Shown here piece after piece: positions 28,430-40,604 of a stretch of DNA of 64,000 nucleotides. The stretch's first letter is position 1. Every line of letters begins with the position of its first letter. Source of the stretch: Gonocerus acuteangulatus. Its lineage: Eukaryota; Arthropoda; Insecta; Hemiptera; Coreidae. The notes below the pieces were generated by a model. The model saw only the letters and a list, made by a program, of their open reading frames with translations. It searched no databases and was not told the DNA's origin. The DNA lies in contig OX328125.1 of the NCBI GenBank assembly GCA_946811695.1, positions 49,073,998 through 49,137,997 on the forward strand, written 5' to 3'. Both the position numbers and the translations under genes were made by a program.

Positions 28430-29780
28430 TTATCGAGTAGTGGTAAAATCTTAAAAAATGTTCATTCAATTTGAACATGGCTAATTTAATTATACCTCTC
28501 CTTCACCATCATTATATTATTCCATTGATAGAATAATTTGCCCTCGGAAGAAGTAATGATAGTTACTTACCTGGCAGAGCTCAGATGGTTGTAAACGAGA
28601 GAGACCGTGATTTTTTTTGCCTGTAGTGAATGCGCGGTTTTCATAGCGATTAGGGCACGTTCAACCTCTCTTTGTCAATCTGGAACAGCTACACCCGGAC
28701 AAAACGTACGCTGTTCCTTGTTCGACGAGGAAGTCCGCTTTGTGCTGTGTGCACGAGCTATTGTATTCAATATCAGAATGCAAATAGCATCTAGTTCTCA
28801 CGGATCGGATAAAGACATTCATTGCGAAGGATAGATATAGTAAAGTAAGGTTCTTCTACGCATGCTAAACGATGCATTTAGTTGAATATTTTTTCTGACA
28901 TTTATGGAAACTAAGATATTGCAATTTTGGTTAACTTCGGAGAAGAGGAGCATAAAAAAACAAAATTGATTCACAGACATAACCATTCGGAAGCCTTCTA
29001 AATTTCACACAAGCGGGTTTTTATGCAACGTTCGATAGGATGATTTAATTTTAGAAAAATATTTGATTAAAACTTAGAACGTGAAGGTTTCGTTCCTCTA
29101 TATGTCACTGTTTTTTTTTGTGTGCATCAGCTGCCGAGGCCAATAGCGCACATTACTTCGTTGTTTATTATGTTTTAAACTATTTAATGACCTAAAATTT
29201 AATGACCTAAAATTTCGCTTTTGAATAGCCCTTTTTTGGGGTAAAAAATGATTAAAAACAGTTTTATTCAAGGTTGCAAGGATACCCAGGGATAAGAACG
29301 ACATTGGGACGTGCTAACATTACGCTAATTAGGGTTTTAATTAACAAGACATCCTTACATCCACTACTGGCGTTATGTATGAGGTGACGCCCAAGGGGGC
29401 CACGTTTTGTGGGGTCTGCTTATGAAATGACAGTTTTTAGAGGCTTGAAAAAAAAACACGCAAATATTATGCGATTTGTTCATACATTTTAATGGATTAA
29501 ATTAAATCAGCCCCCTCCCTGCTAGGGAGAGGAACTTTAATAAAATGTCCTATTTTGCCTCTGCTAAACTGCTTGGTCACCTACAGTAGTAGCTCTGTAT
29601 CCTTAAGGTAACTGGGTGTGATCTCAGGATTATCAAATTATTTCCGCTCTGCCAAAGTACAGGGAATCGCCTTTTTGCCAGTGCAATGCAATGGTACATT
29701 ACAGGTAGTGGTGTTTTCTCCTCTATCCCACACGTCCTGAAAGAGAGGTTTTAGCCCCCTTTGTGTTGATGTTTCAACAT
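28430..29780. other. Unassigned sequence
   Basis: Mixed-composition sequence with no supported gene. The frame 28607-28834 (75 codons) has no recognisable motif. Confidence 0.4.
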
Positions 29781-29792
29781 TCTCGCATGCAG

Positions 29793-30222
29793 TCCCAGGC
29801 AATGAATGCTCAAAAACAGTTCTAGATGGAAATTTTTTGGAACAATATTTTGTCTTCGTAACTTTGTTTGGGCTAGTCAGGAGGTGAACATATCAAAAGT
29901 CCCCGCCCGTAGGGATTCGCTTATATCTCGTTATCCATGCGTCCTAGCGACTTGACCATTCTATAATAACTTAATGCTGATTAAATATGCTACAAGTTCT
30001 ACTCTATTAAGTTTTTCGAGATATCTTTAGTTTTCGAGATATCCGTATTGTAGACATAAGTGAAAACCCGATTAATGGGACCTTCTAAACCCCCCTTCTC
30101 CTCGGCTCAAAGGCTAGGGGCGGGGACATTTGATATATTCCATCCTAACTAGCCCAAAAAATGTTACTAAGTCAAAAATTTCCATCTGTAACTGTTCGTT
30201 GCCAGGAGTGATGGTCTTTATG
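29793..30222. mobile_element. Foldback MITE, ~110-bp inverted repeats
   Basis: AGATGGAAATTTTTTGGAAC, TTTGGGCTAGTCAGGA and GTCCCCGCCC (29828-29910) recur inverted as GGGGCGGGGAC, TCCTAACTAGCCCAAA and AAATTTCCATCT (30117-30187). The middle has TTTTTCGAGATATC and TTTTCGAGATATCC. Ends approximate. Confidence 0.65.
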
Positions 30223-30929
30223 AAGAGCGAGTCTCCCTCTTGGTCATTCTTTTGAAGGGTAGTATTATCCTCTACACCTTGGTTTACCCAGTGACCCTCT
30301 ACTGCTGAAGTTCTTCTTGGGCTCCACACTCAGCGCATAAGAAGTAGGGAGCAATTTGTGCTCTTCTAAGAACATTTAGCTTTTCTTGGAAGTGTAAATA
30401 CTTTGTAAAGTCATGAAGAGTATAAATTACCACCCTTGAAAGGTAAAAGAAGAATCAGTATTGATGGCGCAAGGATCCTCTTATTATCTGCTTATCTCGT
30501 TTTACGTGTCCTAAGACCTTGATTTAACTCGCCCTTGAGATGGCGGAAGTAATACGGCCTTACGACTTAGGTAATTATAACATTTAAGAAATCATCGCTT
30601 ATTCCCTGAAGTCCCATTACATATTCTTTTTTATTGTTTTCACTATGCAAATACAATCATATGCTTTGAATAGCGAATCATAAAGTGAGTATTAGGGATT
30701 GCTCGTCATTGAATCTGTTGTTATCTCTTTGTAACAGTTAAAAGTTGTTGAAAAAAGGAAAATATTTCTTTGTACGAATTGTGTTTTTATAGTATACTGA
30801 AAAGATTCTTGGATAGAACAGAGAATTTAAAAGATAAAAAATCTTATTCATTTAATATCAGTCTGATAGAAAAATTTAAATTAATGTTTTGTTTTTTTTG
30901 TTTTTCACGATTCGACATCTAGATCAATT

Positions 30930-31026
30930 TCGTCGGGCTAACATCCATGGTGCCCTTCTGCACTTGAACTCGCATCTCCCTCATGAAAATCCAAAACGTT
31001 AGCCACTGGACCATGAGGAGACCCTA
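30930..31026 (-). mobile_element. tRNA-derived SINE head (family A), fragment
   Basis: Minus strand: GGGTCTCCTCATGGTCCAGT, GGCTAACGTTTTGGATTTTC and a degraded box B. Tail absent. Confidence 0.6.
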
Positions 31027-32725
31027 TATAAATTAAATATTCACAAATTTCCGCATTAATATAGTATGTAACATTGCCTTCCAATGTTTTTAACAAAAGG
31101 ATTCTTCATTTTAACCATAATTCCTTCGTCATTTCGCCATTTTTGTGATAAGGTTCATGAAGGTAAGTAAAAATTATGTTTTGGCCAGAAAAAAAATAAA
31201 TACGTTTAAAGTTCGTCTACCTAAACAAGTAAATATACTCTACCCAACTAAGAAGGAAAAAGGAATTAAGAAATCCTAGCCACAGAAGCTTCTTGATATT
31301 TGCGTGTTTCCATAAAATGTTTATGTTTAAGTTGATTTGAAATATTTAGTGTAATGAAATGAAATGAAATGAAAACCTTTTATTTATGCTAAACAACTTA
31401 CATTAGTTAAACAATTTACAATATAGATATATACATTTATTTATTTTATTTATTTATTTTTTTTTTATTATTTTTTTTTCTTAACATTAAATCATAATTG
31501 GACTTATTTTTCTTAAAATTAATTGTCACTCAATTTAAGCAATATTTAGTGTAGAAACTCTTAATTTTTTGCATTCAAAGGTGTTGCTATTTTTGCAGTA
31601 ACCTTATATTTTTAAGATCGTGTTATTATTAAGCAAATTTCAATAACGTCCCAGAAAAGGTAGATTTTTGCGTTAAATTGGACACATACATAATGGGTTA
31701 AATTGCTCTGAATACATAATGTTTCTTGGCTTCTTGTTGTTTTGAAGGAACTCGGTATTATTCGATTAAAACAAATACGAATAAGAGCAACAGCCCCTTT
31801 TTTTAATTTTTATTAGTTATGTATAAAGGCAAACTCATTTTGTTATTAATATCATTTTAAACTTCGCGGGAATAGTGATGAACACTTTTATTAAAACTAA
31901 AGTTACAGTTCCAAAACTTGATTCACTCTTTTCTCTGACTGACATGATTCTCATAAAATAAACGCCTAATCATTTTTTGAAAAAATACATTATTAAGCTT
32001 TTAGTGCTTTGCTCTTTAAACGCATTCTGAACCAAAAGCTTAATGAAACCGCTTATTGAGAATTTCAAGAAAACAAACAAAAAGTCCAATACGTTTCTTA
32101 ACTTCTGATAAATTAATTTTTATCTGTGTTTTGTCCACAATATATGCTGGAAAACTGTGTTCAGGATGATACAGAAATACTTCCAATTATCTTTTTACAT
32201 ATCATTATTTAAATAATTAATTTATTCACTGAAAACAGCGTTTTTATCCATTAAATATATATTTATAAATATCTTTATAGGCGTTGAGTTTCCTTTTATT
32301 GTCATACCAGTTTTAGCTAAGGTTGTTATTTATTGATTTTTGAATAATGGGAATTTTTTTCATGAACCATAAATTCTTAATCAAAAATCAAAATAATTTT
32401 AATTGAAACCTATAGAACACCAAAACAAAAATACGACACTATTAAGACTATTTTGATAATCAATATAGATTTTATCTCTTCACTACAGTCTTTCTCTGAT
32501 CTAATCCCCTATTTCGTACGGTGGTATTTACCCTGAAGATCCTTCAGCTGTCGGGGTGATTCCTTCTGACCTTTTCTTAAAAACCTGTCATTACAGGAGA
32601 CTTTGAATAAAGCTTGCTATGACTTCTTGATAATGCGGAAATAAATCATGTTTCTATAAATCCCGTGGATGGAGTGAACCATCGAATTGCAAATATATGC
32701 AATGTAATTGCTCAAGTAAATCGAT
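31027..32725. other. AT-rich spacer with simple repeats
   Basis: Contains (GAAAT)n near 31355-31375 and T/A-rich runs around 31435-31480. No gene or element recognised. Confidence 0.5.
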
Positions 32726-33464
32726 ATCCCCAAAAAAACATAAATGTGAAATAGAGGCCAAGTTCCTGCCACCACAAAGAAACACTCCCTTCCTCAAAAA
32801 TATCCCCTCCTAAAACCCCCCAAAAACGCCTTACCATTCTACACTCCAAAAAAGTAGTATGGGTTGGTGTATTAATTCAACCAAAAATATTTGCCAATAC
32901 AAGAGATGATACAAGAAAGAAATGGCCAAGTTCATTACTTCGAAGACCTCATAGTTACTTACTAAGGACAGTAAAGACACTTCAACTGACCTTTAAAAAC
33001 AACAATAAAAATACTTATATCCAGTTACTAAAATATCACTTTCCTCAACCAGGTATATTCTTAAACTTGGCAATGTTTAGTTTTTATCTAAAGATAATTT
33101 CGGCACAAAAAAAACATTGCCAAGTTTAAGAATATACCTGGTTGAGGAAAGTGATATTTTAGTAACTGGATATAAGTATTTTTATTGTTGTTTTTAAAGG
33201 TCAGTTGAAGTGTCTTTACTGTTCTTAGTAAGTAACTATGAGGTCTTCCAAGTAATGAACTTGGCCATTTCTTTCTTGTATCATCTCTTGTATTGGCAAA
33301 TATTTTTGGTTGAATTAATACACCAACCCATACTACTTTTTTGGAGTGTAGAATGGTAAGGCGTTTTTGGGGGGTTTTAGGAGGGGATATTTTTGAGGAA
33401 GGGAGTGTTTCTTTGTGGTGGCAGGAACTTGGCCTCTATTTCACATTTATGTTTTTTTGGGGAT
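32726..33464. repeat. Nearly perfect 739-bp palindrome, 353-bp arms
   Basis: Left arm 32726-33078, spacer 33079-33111, right arm 33112-33464. The arms have exactly equal length; by eye I find only isolated mismatches (for example GGACAG/CTGTTC and TTCGAAG/CTTCCAAG). No TIR-transposon end motif, target duplication or coding frame is visible. Confidence 0.9.
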
Positions 33465-33909
33465 CTCATTGCTTTTTTCTAAGTATTAAATAGAATTTAG
33501 TTGCCGCATACCTACTGGCTTTTGTACTTCATATAAAACCAGGGTCTTTGGATTCTGCATAAGGTTCTCCATACTGCTTGATATTTGATACCAATAATCA
33601 ACCTACATACATCTAATCACTAGACTAGAAAAGTTAGAAGCTCTTCCAAATGACATTACTTTAGAGGACAAATTGATTGCTCTCTTTACTAAACTATTAC
33701 ACAGTAAAACACAGGAACCTTATCCCGAGGATAAAGATCACAATAGGGAAAGTGTAGAAGGCCTTCAAGAAAAATATAAGAACAAAAATGACTCGACTTT
33801 GAAAAACTTAGTATCTGTTTTGAAGTATATTATGCAGTGAACCCCTACGACTTTATTTACTACATTTAAGAAAGAAGTCAGAACTGTTTTTAAGATGCGT
33901 CGAAATGTT

Positions 33910-34625
33910 TTTTAAAACATCAAATATAGGTTCTCCTTACCAAGACGATTCATTTGATACCCCACATGATGGGTTTCAGAAGGAATGATGGCATTTCGAT
34001 GGAGCAAGAAGTAGAAAACGTCATAGGTAATATGACACTCCCGTATCAAGACCTACCTGCGTGCCAAGTTTGGTCAAAATAGGCCAAACGGTGTGAATTG
34101 GTATAAGGAACAAACATGCAGACAGACAGCTGAAAGACCTTTTTTACCTAGCCTAGTGCATTCCCCGGACCAAGGCCTACCTGTGTGCCAAGTTTGGTCA
34201 AAATCGGTCAAATGGTGTGAATTTGTGTACGGAACAAACATGCAGACAGACAGCTGATAGACGATTTTGACTAGCCTATGGCACTACCCGGATAAAGACC
34301 GACATGTGTGTCAAATTTTGTCAAAACCGGTCAAACGGTGTGTATTTGTATAAGGAACAAACAGACAAACAGACAGCTGATAGACAATTTTTCCTAGCCT
34401 ATGATTCTCCCCGTATCAAGACCCATCTGTGTCCCAAGTTTGGTCAAAATCGGTCAAACGGTACGGATTTGTAAGAGGAACAAACATACAGACAGACAGC
34501 TGGTATAAGATTTTTACCGAGCCTGTATGCGTCTCTATTTGTTTCTTAAAACATCAAATATAGGTTCTTCATACCGAGACAATTCATTTGATACTCCACA
34601 TCATGGGTTTCGGACGGAATGACGG
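33910..34625. repeat. Tandem array of the 121-125-bp unit (array 2) within a flanking duplication
   Basis: Four units between about 34020 and 34530 match array 1 (GTTTGGTCAAAATCGGTCAA, CGGTGTGAATTTG, ACAGACAGCTGATAGAC). The array is bracketed by direct copies of ACATCAAATATAGGTTCT and ATTCATTTGATAC at 33920 and 34551. Confidence 0.85.
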
Positions 34626-34786
34626 GTTTCCGATGGAAGTACAAAACTGGCACGCCCCCGCCCCGGAAGCGGAGTCAAACACAACTTTTCGCGATTTTTC
34701 GATTTTTTCCTTTAATAACACCTTCATATCTATCTTCATGCAAAATTTCAAGTCTCTAGCATCATGGGAAGTGCCTAATAATTTTG

Positions 34787-35061
34787 ATGAGTCAGTGAGT
34801 GAGTGAGTGAGTGAGTGAGTGAGTGAGTCCTATAAATCCCGATTTTCGATCGCTTATATCTCAGAAACTATTCGATGTAGAATTATGAAAATTTCCAGTT
34901 TTACTCACATCCAGTAGTTTAATACCTGTGTAAAATTTCATAAATTTATCTTCACCTGGTTGAAAGTTATGAGAGGGTAAAAATCGGCTCTAAGACCGCC
35001 TGTAATATACACACAGTATGCTTAGGCCGGAACTTGGCCTGGCGCACTACCGTGCGCCTAG
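34787..35061. repeat. (GTGA)n run followed by an element-like 3' hairpin
   Basis: GTGAGTGAGTGA run at 34797-34828, then GATCGCTTATATCTCAGAAA and a perfect hairpin GGCGCAC-TACC-GTGCGCC (35041-35058). The hairpin overlaps CTAG as in some Helitron ends, but the following base is A and the spacing is wrong, so the element class is open. Confidence 0.55.
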
Positions 35062-35449
35062 ATAAAGAAAAAGTTGCATTAGAAGGATGGAGAATTAACT
35101 CTTGCAATTTTCTTCATTTTTTTTTTCTTTCCCTTTTTATAACTTTGCATTAAGGTCAATCTATCTTCGTTCTTATTGAATGAGCAATATAATAAATGAT
35201 TATAAAGAATAGAAGATTATAACTATCATAATAGGCTCATTTTTAAATACTTTCTTGATAAGTTCCTACAATATTTTATTTTATATTTTTAACGGTGCAC
35301 CGGTAACTGGGTCATTTGCGCCAGCATCCATGTTGCGGCATCTTCTCAACGGGCCCATTTGTCATTTGGAAAGAATAGAATACATGTACTTAATATTTTG
35401 TTAAATTATTTAAATTTATTTAAATTTTAACGTCCATTTATTATTAACT

Positions 35450-35625
35450 ACGAATTTTAGGACGGGTTATCTATAGGTTACCACCCTTTTATAGCCAGGA
35501 TAGGGGTGATGCCTTTTCTTTTTTCGAAAGAAAAGCCACCACCCCTAGTGGGAATCGAACCCACGACCTTTGGCACGGAGTGTTAAGAGCTCACGCCTTA
35601 ACCCTCACGGCTACCGGGTCTCCAA
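35450..35625 (-). mobile_element. tRNA-derived SINE (family C)
   Basis: Minus strand: GGAGACCCGGTAGCCGTGAG head, box B GTGGGTTCGATTCCCACTAG, tail GGTAACCTATAGATAACCCG. Best preserved of the family with 36.5 kb. Confidence 0.85.
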
Positions 35626-35864
35626 TATTTTGTTAAAACTTTAAACATCACCTACTCTCATGAAATCTTCAAGAAAAGTGAGTCATTATTTACTGGAAAC
35701 TTAGAGTAACGGAAATTACTCACTCGGCCTCTTCGACTTCGGTTCGGAAAGCTCCGAGCATGGAGCCATTACAAATAACGAAAAAATAGTTTTCAATTTT
35801 AGTATCTTGTTTTACTAACTTTACTTTACTTCTAAAAACAACAAGCAATTAATATATATATATT

Positions 35865-36000
35865 TGAACCATCGTTATTTTGGTGAAGTATGTGTTCTGA
35901 AACGTAAAAAGTTCTATTCGGTACTTCCGGATTGCGTCATGAGGGCAACCTAAAAATCGGGTTTCCTCCATATAGTGGAAGGGAGGAAAAGCTAGAGAGA
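35865..36000. mobile_element. Family Y fragment
   Basis: TGAACCATCGTTATTTTGG, TCGGTACTTCCGGATTGCGT and GGAAGGGAGGAAAAGCT align with the 3' part of the copies at 23.13-23.28 and 42.16-42.29 kb. Confidence 0.6.
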
Positions 36001-36176
36001 TTAGTAATTTGTTAGGGATAATTAAATATAAATAGTTTGGTATTATTTATTATTTTAATAGTATATTTAAAAAAATAGTGAAATCAGATCAAAATAACTA
36101 AAATATATATACATACAATATTTTAGTTAATTGTGTTAGATTTAAGGACGTACTAGTTAATGTAGCATGGTCGTAT

Positions 36177-36425
36177 TTCGAAAATAATTTTGGGAGGGCT
36201 GGGAAAATTTCGGGGGGGGGGCTGAGAGCCTATGGGGGGATATAGAATTCCAACAATCTAGAACTTGGAATAGTCAGCCAATTAAAACGCTATTACACCC
36301 AAAAGAAATTACTTTTTCCTAACAATGTGATCTTCTTTAACTTACTTTTAAGTTTTTTATGACACATTTTTACCATTTGGGGGAGGGCTGCCGTCCTCTC
36401 AGCCCCCTTTATATTGGCCCATGTA
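36177..36425. mobile_element. GGGCGTATATA-type MITE
   Basis: Interior CTAGAACTTGGAATAGTCAG and AAAACGCTATTACACCC, G-run at 36211-36220, and right end CAGCCCCCTTTATATTGGCC CATG. The left terminus has drifted. Confidence 0.65.
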
Positions 36426-36524
36426 ATGTAGCGCAGCCTGAGACCAGTTCTGATATTACAACGCATTACAGCATACAGAACATTACATAAATAAATATAT
36501 TTAATTCTCCCAATCTAACTAAGA

Positions 36525-36678
36525 ATTTTAGGACGGGTTATCTATAGGTTACCACCCTTTTCTTACCAGGATAGGGCTGATGCCTTTTCTTCTTTCTAAA
36601 TAAAAGCCACCACCCCATAATGGGAATCGAACCCACGACCTTTGGCACGGGGTGTTAAGTGCTCACGTCTTAACAAAT
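36525..36678 (-). mobile_element. tRNA-derived SINE (family C)
   Basis: Minus strand box B GTGGGTTCGATTCCCATTAT and tail GGTAACCTATAGATAACCCG. Head truncated at about 36678. Confidence 0.82.
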
Positions 36679-37264
36679 CATTAACAAACTCTCAATAAAC
36701 ACAAATCTAATCCAATCTATAAAATATATTTTTAAGAATGAACTTAAGAAAATGTTCCTTGAAATAAATCTCTATCCTAGCAAATGAGTTTTTATTTATT
36801 AATTTTAGTGAATCTAAAGTATGCCGAAGGTAGGGGAATGGTGAGTGTTGGCAGAGAAGAATATGACGTGGAAATCAGACCGATACCCTAGGATTAGTCA
36901 ATGATGTGTAAGGTAGCAGCTTGCTCACATGAAGGTGTAATCCTCTTGCTAATGAAGTATGGTGTTGGCCTTTCATTACAACCTAGCCAGGCTGTTACAA
37001 TACCTCAATCAGTACTCTTGCCAGCAGAGGTTGCTTCTTATTGGCTCATCAATGGTAAGAACTTATAAAGATGTTAATAATTTCCTATTTTTTCCTATAA
37101 TCTATTAAAAAAAAAAAAAAAAAAAATACTCGCTAGACAGGTATTTGATACTCGCTAGACAGGTCGTTCTATGCTCGGATGCCTTGTCAATAAGGCACCC
37201 GGGATTCATATTATAGTCCGTCGGCCCGTGTACATTTCATGCAACGATTTTTAAGATTCTACAG

Positions 37265-37453
37265 TTTTTCACTATTGATTGTACCCGTCTTAACTAGTTC
37301 GGTGACACTTGTCAGCTGACGAGATAGCGGTGGGTGTGCCTGCAGGGCGTTGCAAAGATAGGAAAAATGTGATGATGTGAAACGATTTTAAGATTCGTGA
37401 AATTTTTTAGAGAGACTCCTTTCATTGTACAATAATAATTCGCACTTGTCAGC
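37265..37453. repeat. Inner inverted repeat, left arm
   Basis: TTTTTCACTATTGATTGTAC, CGTTGCAAAGATAGGAAAAA, ATGTGATGATGTGAAACG and CACTTGTCAGC recur inverted at 40415-40604. A direct block follows both arms or precedes the second (GCGCTTATGCGCCCCCAGCT at 37460; GCGCTTATACACCCCCAGCT at 40243), so this is a partial duplication with mixed orientation. CAGCTGAC occurs many times. Confidence 0.75.
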
Positions 37454-37746
37454 CATGCGCTCAGCGCTTATGCGCCCCCAGCTGACAAGTTTTCCACCAA
37501 GATATGGCCAGCTGACAATGTTTTTCGTTAATCTCACTACAAATACAAGTAACCACGCAAATGTCAGCAATCTTAAAATGGTTTCAGAATTTCGTATTTT
37601 TGCCAAGTTTAGACCCCTAGCTGACAATCAGCCTATCTCTCATGTGAAAATACTAATTATTGGTATTGAAAAGTGATGAAACATTAATAAAGCAAAGAAA
37701 ATGAATAATTTTAATATCTTCAGTGAATTACTGATCTCGAACAATC

Positions 37747-39207
37747 CAGAGTTGGGCAAACGTTAGCGCGCGCTAAAAGCTGATACCTCTCCGCTAATTT
37801 AGCGAAACTGTAGAAAGCCAGCGCTAATAATTAGCGGTTAGCGGCGGCAGTGCGCTAACCGCTAATCTATTTATGAAATATCGTAATTGCTAATAGCTTA
37901 AGCTATAGTTACAACATTTTGTCATCTCAAAGTTCACTTCCGGTCTGCTCTGAGCAACCTCTATCCTGTTCCACTTCCGCTTCAATCTACAGGATTTCCG
38001 ATCACATCAATGTCAATTTCGGTTACTTCCGGTCGACTCATGCCTATCACTGGGTAACTCCTGTTCGATCTTACTCACTTCCGGTCACTCACAGACAATG
38101 TCACACTCTGACACTCCTTAATCTAGGTTACTTCCGGTCCTATAATCACCCCTGGGTCGTTTCCGGAAGTACCCCAGGGCCTTCCAGGCACTCATGATTG
38201 ACCGGAGGTGAACCGGCAGTGACCCGGAAGTAATTGTAAGCAACCGGAAGTGAAACCGGAAGTGGTCCGAAGTTGTCCAGATTCATACGGAAACTGTCCA
38301 GGAGTAATTTTGGTGACCCGGAAGCCATTTTGAGAACCCGGAAGTAAAACCGGAAGTGGCCAAAAGTTGTCCAGATTCATCCGGAAACTGTCCAGGAGTA
38401 ATTTTGGTGACCCGGAAGCCATTTTGAGAGCCCGGAAGTAAAACCGGAAGTGGCTAAAAGTTGTCCAGATTCATCCGGAAACTGTCCAGGAGTAATTTTG
38501 GTGACCCGGAAGTAAAACCGGAAGTGGCCAAAAGTTGTCCAGATTCATCCGGAAACTGTCCAGGAGTAATTTTGGTGACCCGGAAGCCATTTTGAGAACC
38601 CGGAAGTGAAACCAAAAGTGGCCAAAAGCTGATCAAATTCGCCCGGAAATGCCCCAGGGATATTCAAAATGGCTTCCGGGTCACCAAAATTACTCCTGGA
38701 CAGTTTCCGGATGAATCTGGACAACTTCGGACCACTTCCGGTTTCACTTCCGGTTGCTTACAATTACTTCCGGGTCACTGCCGGTTCACCTCCGGTCTAT
38801 CATGAGTGCCTGGAAGGCCCTGGTAACCTAGATTAAGGAGTGTCAGAGTGTGACATTGTCTGTGAGTGACCGGAAGTGAGCCAGATCGAACAGGAGTTAC
38901 CCAGTGATAGGCATGCGTCGACCGGAAGTAACCGAAATTGACATTGATGTGATCGGAAATCCTGTAGATTGAAGCGGAAGTGGAACAGGAGAGAGGTTGC
39001 TCAGAGCAGACCGGAAGTGAGCTTTGAGATGACAAAATTTTGTAACTATAGCTTAAGCTTTCAGCAATTACCATATTTCATAAATAGATTAGCGGTTAGC
39101 GCACTGCCGCCGCTAACCGCTAATTATTAGCGCTGGCTTTCTACAGTTTCGCTAAATTAGCGGAGAGGTATTATGTTTTAGCGCGCGCTAACGTTTGCCC
39201 AACTCTG
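37747..39207. mobile_element. hAT-type foldback element, 1461 bp, with exact 8-bp target duplication
   Basis: Ends CAGAGTTGGGCAAACGTTAG and its inverse; flanked by GAACAATC on both sides (37739-37746, 39208-39215), the 8-bp duplication expected of hAT transposons. The arms are inverted repeats of roughly 450-500 bases. Between them is a tandem array of an about 100-bp unit (GTTGTCCAGATTCATCCGGA, AACTGTCCAGGAGTAATTTT, GGTGACCCGGAAGCCATTTT). No transposase. CCGGAAGT or its complement occurs about twenty times. Confidence 0.92.
38240..38640. repeat. Minisatellite at the centre of the hAT foldback
   Basis: About four units of 75-100 bases, alternating CCGGAAGTAAAACCGGAAGT, GGCCAAAAGTTGTCCAGATT and GTCCAGGAGTAATTTTGGTG. 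One unit lacks the GCCATTTTGAGA block. The frames of 60-77 codons on the minus strand only reflect this repeat. Confidence 0.85.
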
Positions 39208-39425
39208 GAACAATCATTTCAACTACTGGAGGTAATTGTTTGCCATCAAACCATTTACACGTGTACACTTTATTCATATTATTATTAGATATTGAAATTC
39301 GGATGAAAATGGGAACGTGAACAAACCAAACTATTTAGATATTAATAAGTTATTTTTAACACTAGGCGTAACACTGTGCCAAGCGTTGCCTGATTTTCAC
39401 GCATTCACAGGCGAACATTTTAACT

Positions 39426-39791
39426 ATGAACATTTTAGCTATGTATCATTTTAAAGCCACTGTTAGTGATGCCCGTGTCGCCAATTTTAAGAAAATCTTT
39501 AAGTTAACAGAAGACGCCACAGAATTTAAACTACCCGACAAAAATTTCGATGCTTCTCTTTTCCAACCATCAAAATCTTCGTTCCTTCAAAACATTTTAA
39601 AGACAATATACATCAGTACAATTTGGAGCAACGCCCACAAACAAGAACCTTCAAGTTTAACTCCTCTGGATTACGGATGGGATATCGTTGATAATAAAAA
39701 TATTCATTTACAAACAATATATTCAGAAGCTGTGATCGCTATAAGCATGCTTTCGCTATTAAATAGTCAAAAACTATATAATTATTCTTGA
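39426..39791 (+). pseudogene. Remnant of a mobile-element-linked protein
   Basis: 121 codons. The middle, LQNILKTIYISTIWSN with PSSLTPLDYGWDIV after it, recalls the end of a protein common in arthropod genomes in which a His/Ala helix is followed by a P-x-x-x-GW signature. The usual residues after the GW are missing, and part of the sequence (39687-39816) is repeated directly at 40019-40152, so the frame looks decayed. Function unknown. Confidence 0.35.
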
Positions 39792-40152
39792 AATTTTGTT
39801 AGTTGGCAGTTCGTAAATTCCTAATACTATAAGCGTTTTAGCAATCCTAGCAGCCTGTATGCTTGATCCCCTATGGCTATACGCTTAATATCGAGTATAA
39901 ATCTATTGTAAAGTAGATTTTTAAAAAAAAAATACCCATCCGACGGTGTTTATAATCTAAAATAAACCAAAAAATAAATCCAAAAATGCTGCCCTAAGTC
40001 ACTATCCAAGCAGATGACGTTGATAATAAAAATATTCATTTACGATCAATATATTCAGAAGTTGTAATCGCTATAAGAGCATGCTTACGCTATTAAATAG
40101 TCAAAAACTATATTAAGATTCCTGAAATTTTTTTAGTAGGTAGTATTCGTAA
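39687..40152. repeat. Direct duplication, ~130 bp
   Basis: GTTGATAATAAAAATATTCA ... TATTCAGAAG ... TATTAAATAGTCAAAAACTA at 39687-39816 recurs at 40019-40152 with a few changes. Confidence 0.8.
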
Positions 40153-40414
40153 TAAGATTGACGAAACAAATTGTCAGCTGCTTATATGTGGGTGGAGAAG
40201 TTGTCAGCTGGCGGTATAAAACGGAGCGCGCGCCATGCGCTTAGCGCTTATACACCCCCAGCTTACAGGTTTTCCACCAATATATGGCCATCTGACAATT
40301 TTTTTCTTTAATCTCCCTACAAATACAAGTAACCACCCAAATTTCAGCAATCTTAAAATGGTCTCAGAATTTCGTATTTTTGCCAAGTTTAGACCCCCAG
40401 CTGACAATCAGTCA

Positions 40415-40604
40415 GCTGACAAGTGCCAATGATTATTGTATAATGAAAGGTGTCTCTCCAAAAAATTTCACAAATCTTAAATCGTTTCACATCATCACAT
40501 TTTTCCTATCTTTGCAACGCCCCTGCAGCCATACCCACCGCTATCTCGCCAGCTGACAAGTGACACTGAGCTAGCTAAGACGGGTACAATCAATAGTGAA
40601 AAAA
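40415..40604. repeat. Inner inverted repeat, right arm
   Basis: Inverted counterpart of 37265-37453, ending CAATCAATAGTGAAAAAA, followed by GTCCGTCTAATTTAG. Confidence 0.75.

Noticed and set aside
28569..28590. TTACTTACCTGGCAG, identical to the 5' end of U1 snRNA
   Set aside because: Only about 15 bases match; the following sequence lacks the U1 loops, the Sm site and the 3' end. Chance or a tiny fragment.
35036..35062. Helitron 3' end at the hairpin GGCGCAC-TACC-GTGCGCC
   Set aside because: The hairpin overlaps CTAG and the next base is A, unlike the hairpin-spacer-CTAG-T order of the two true Helitron copies.
38146..38636. Overlapping minus-strand frames of 60-76 codons with repeated sequence
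   Set aside because: They arise from the tandem array in the centre of the hAT foldback.
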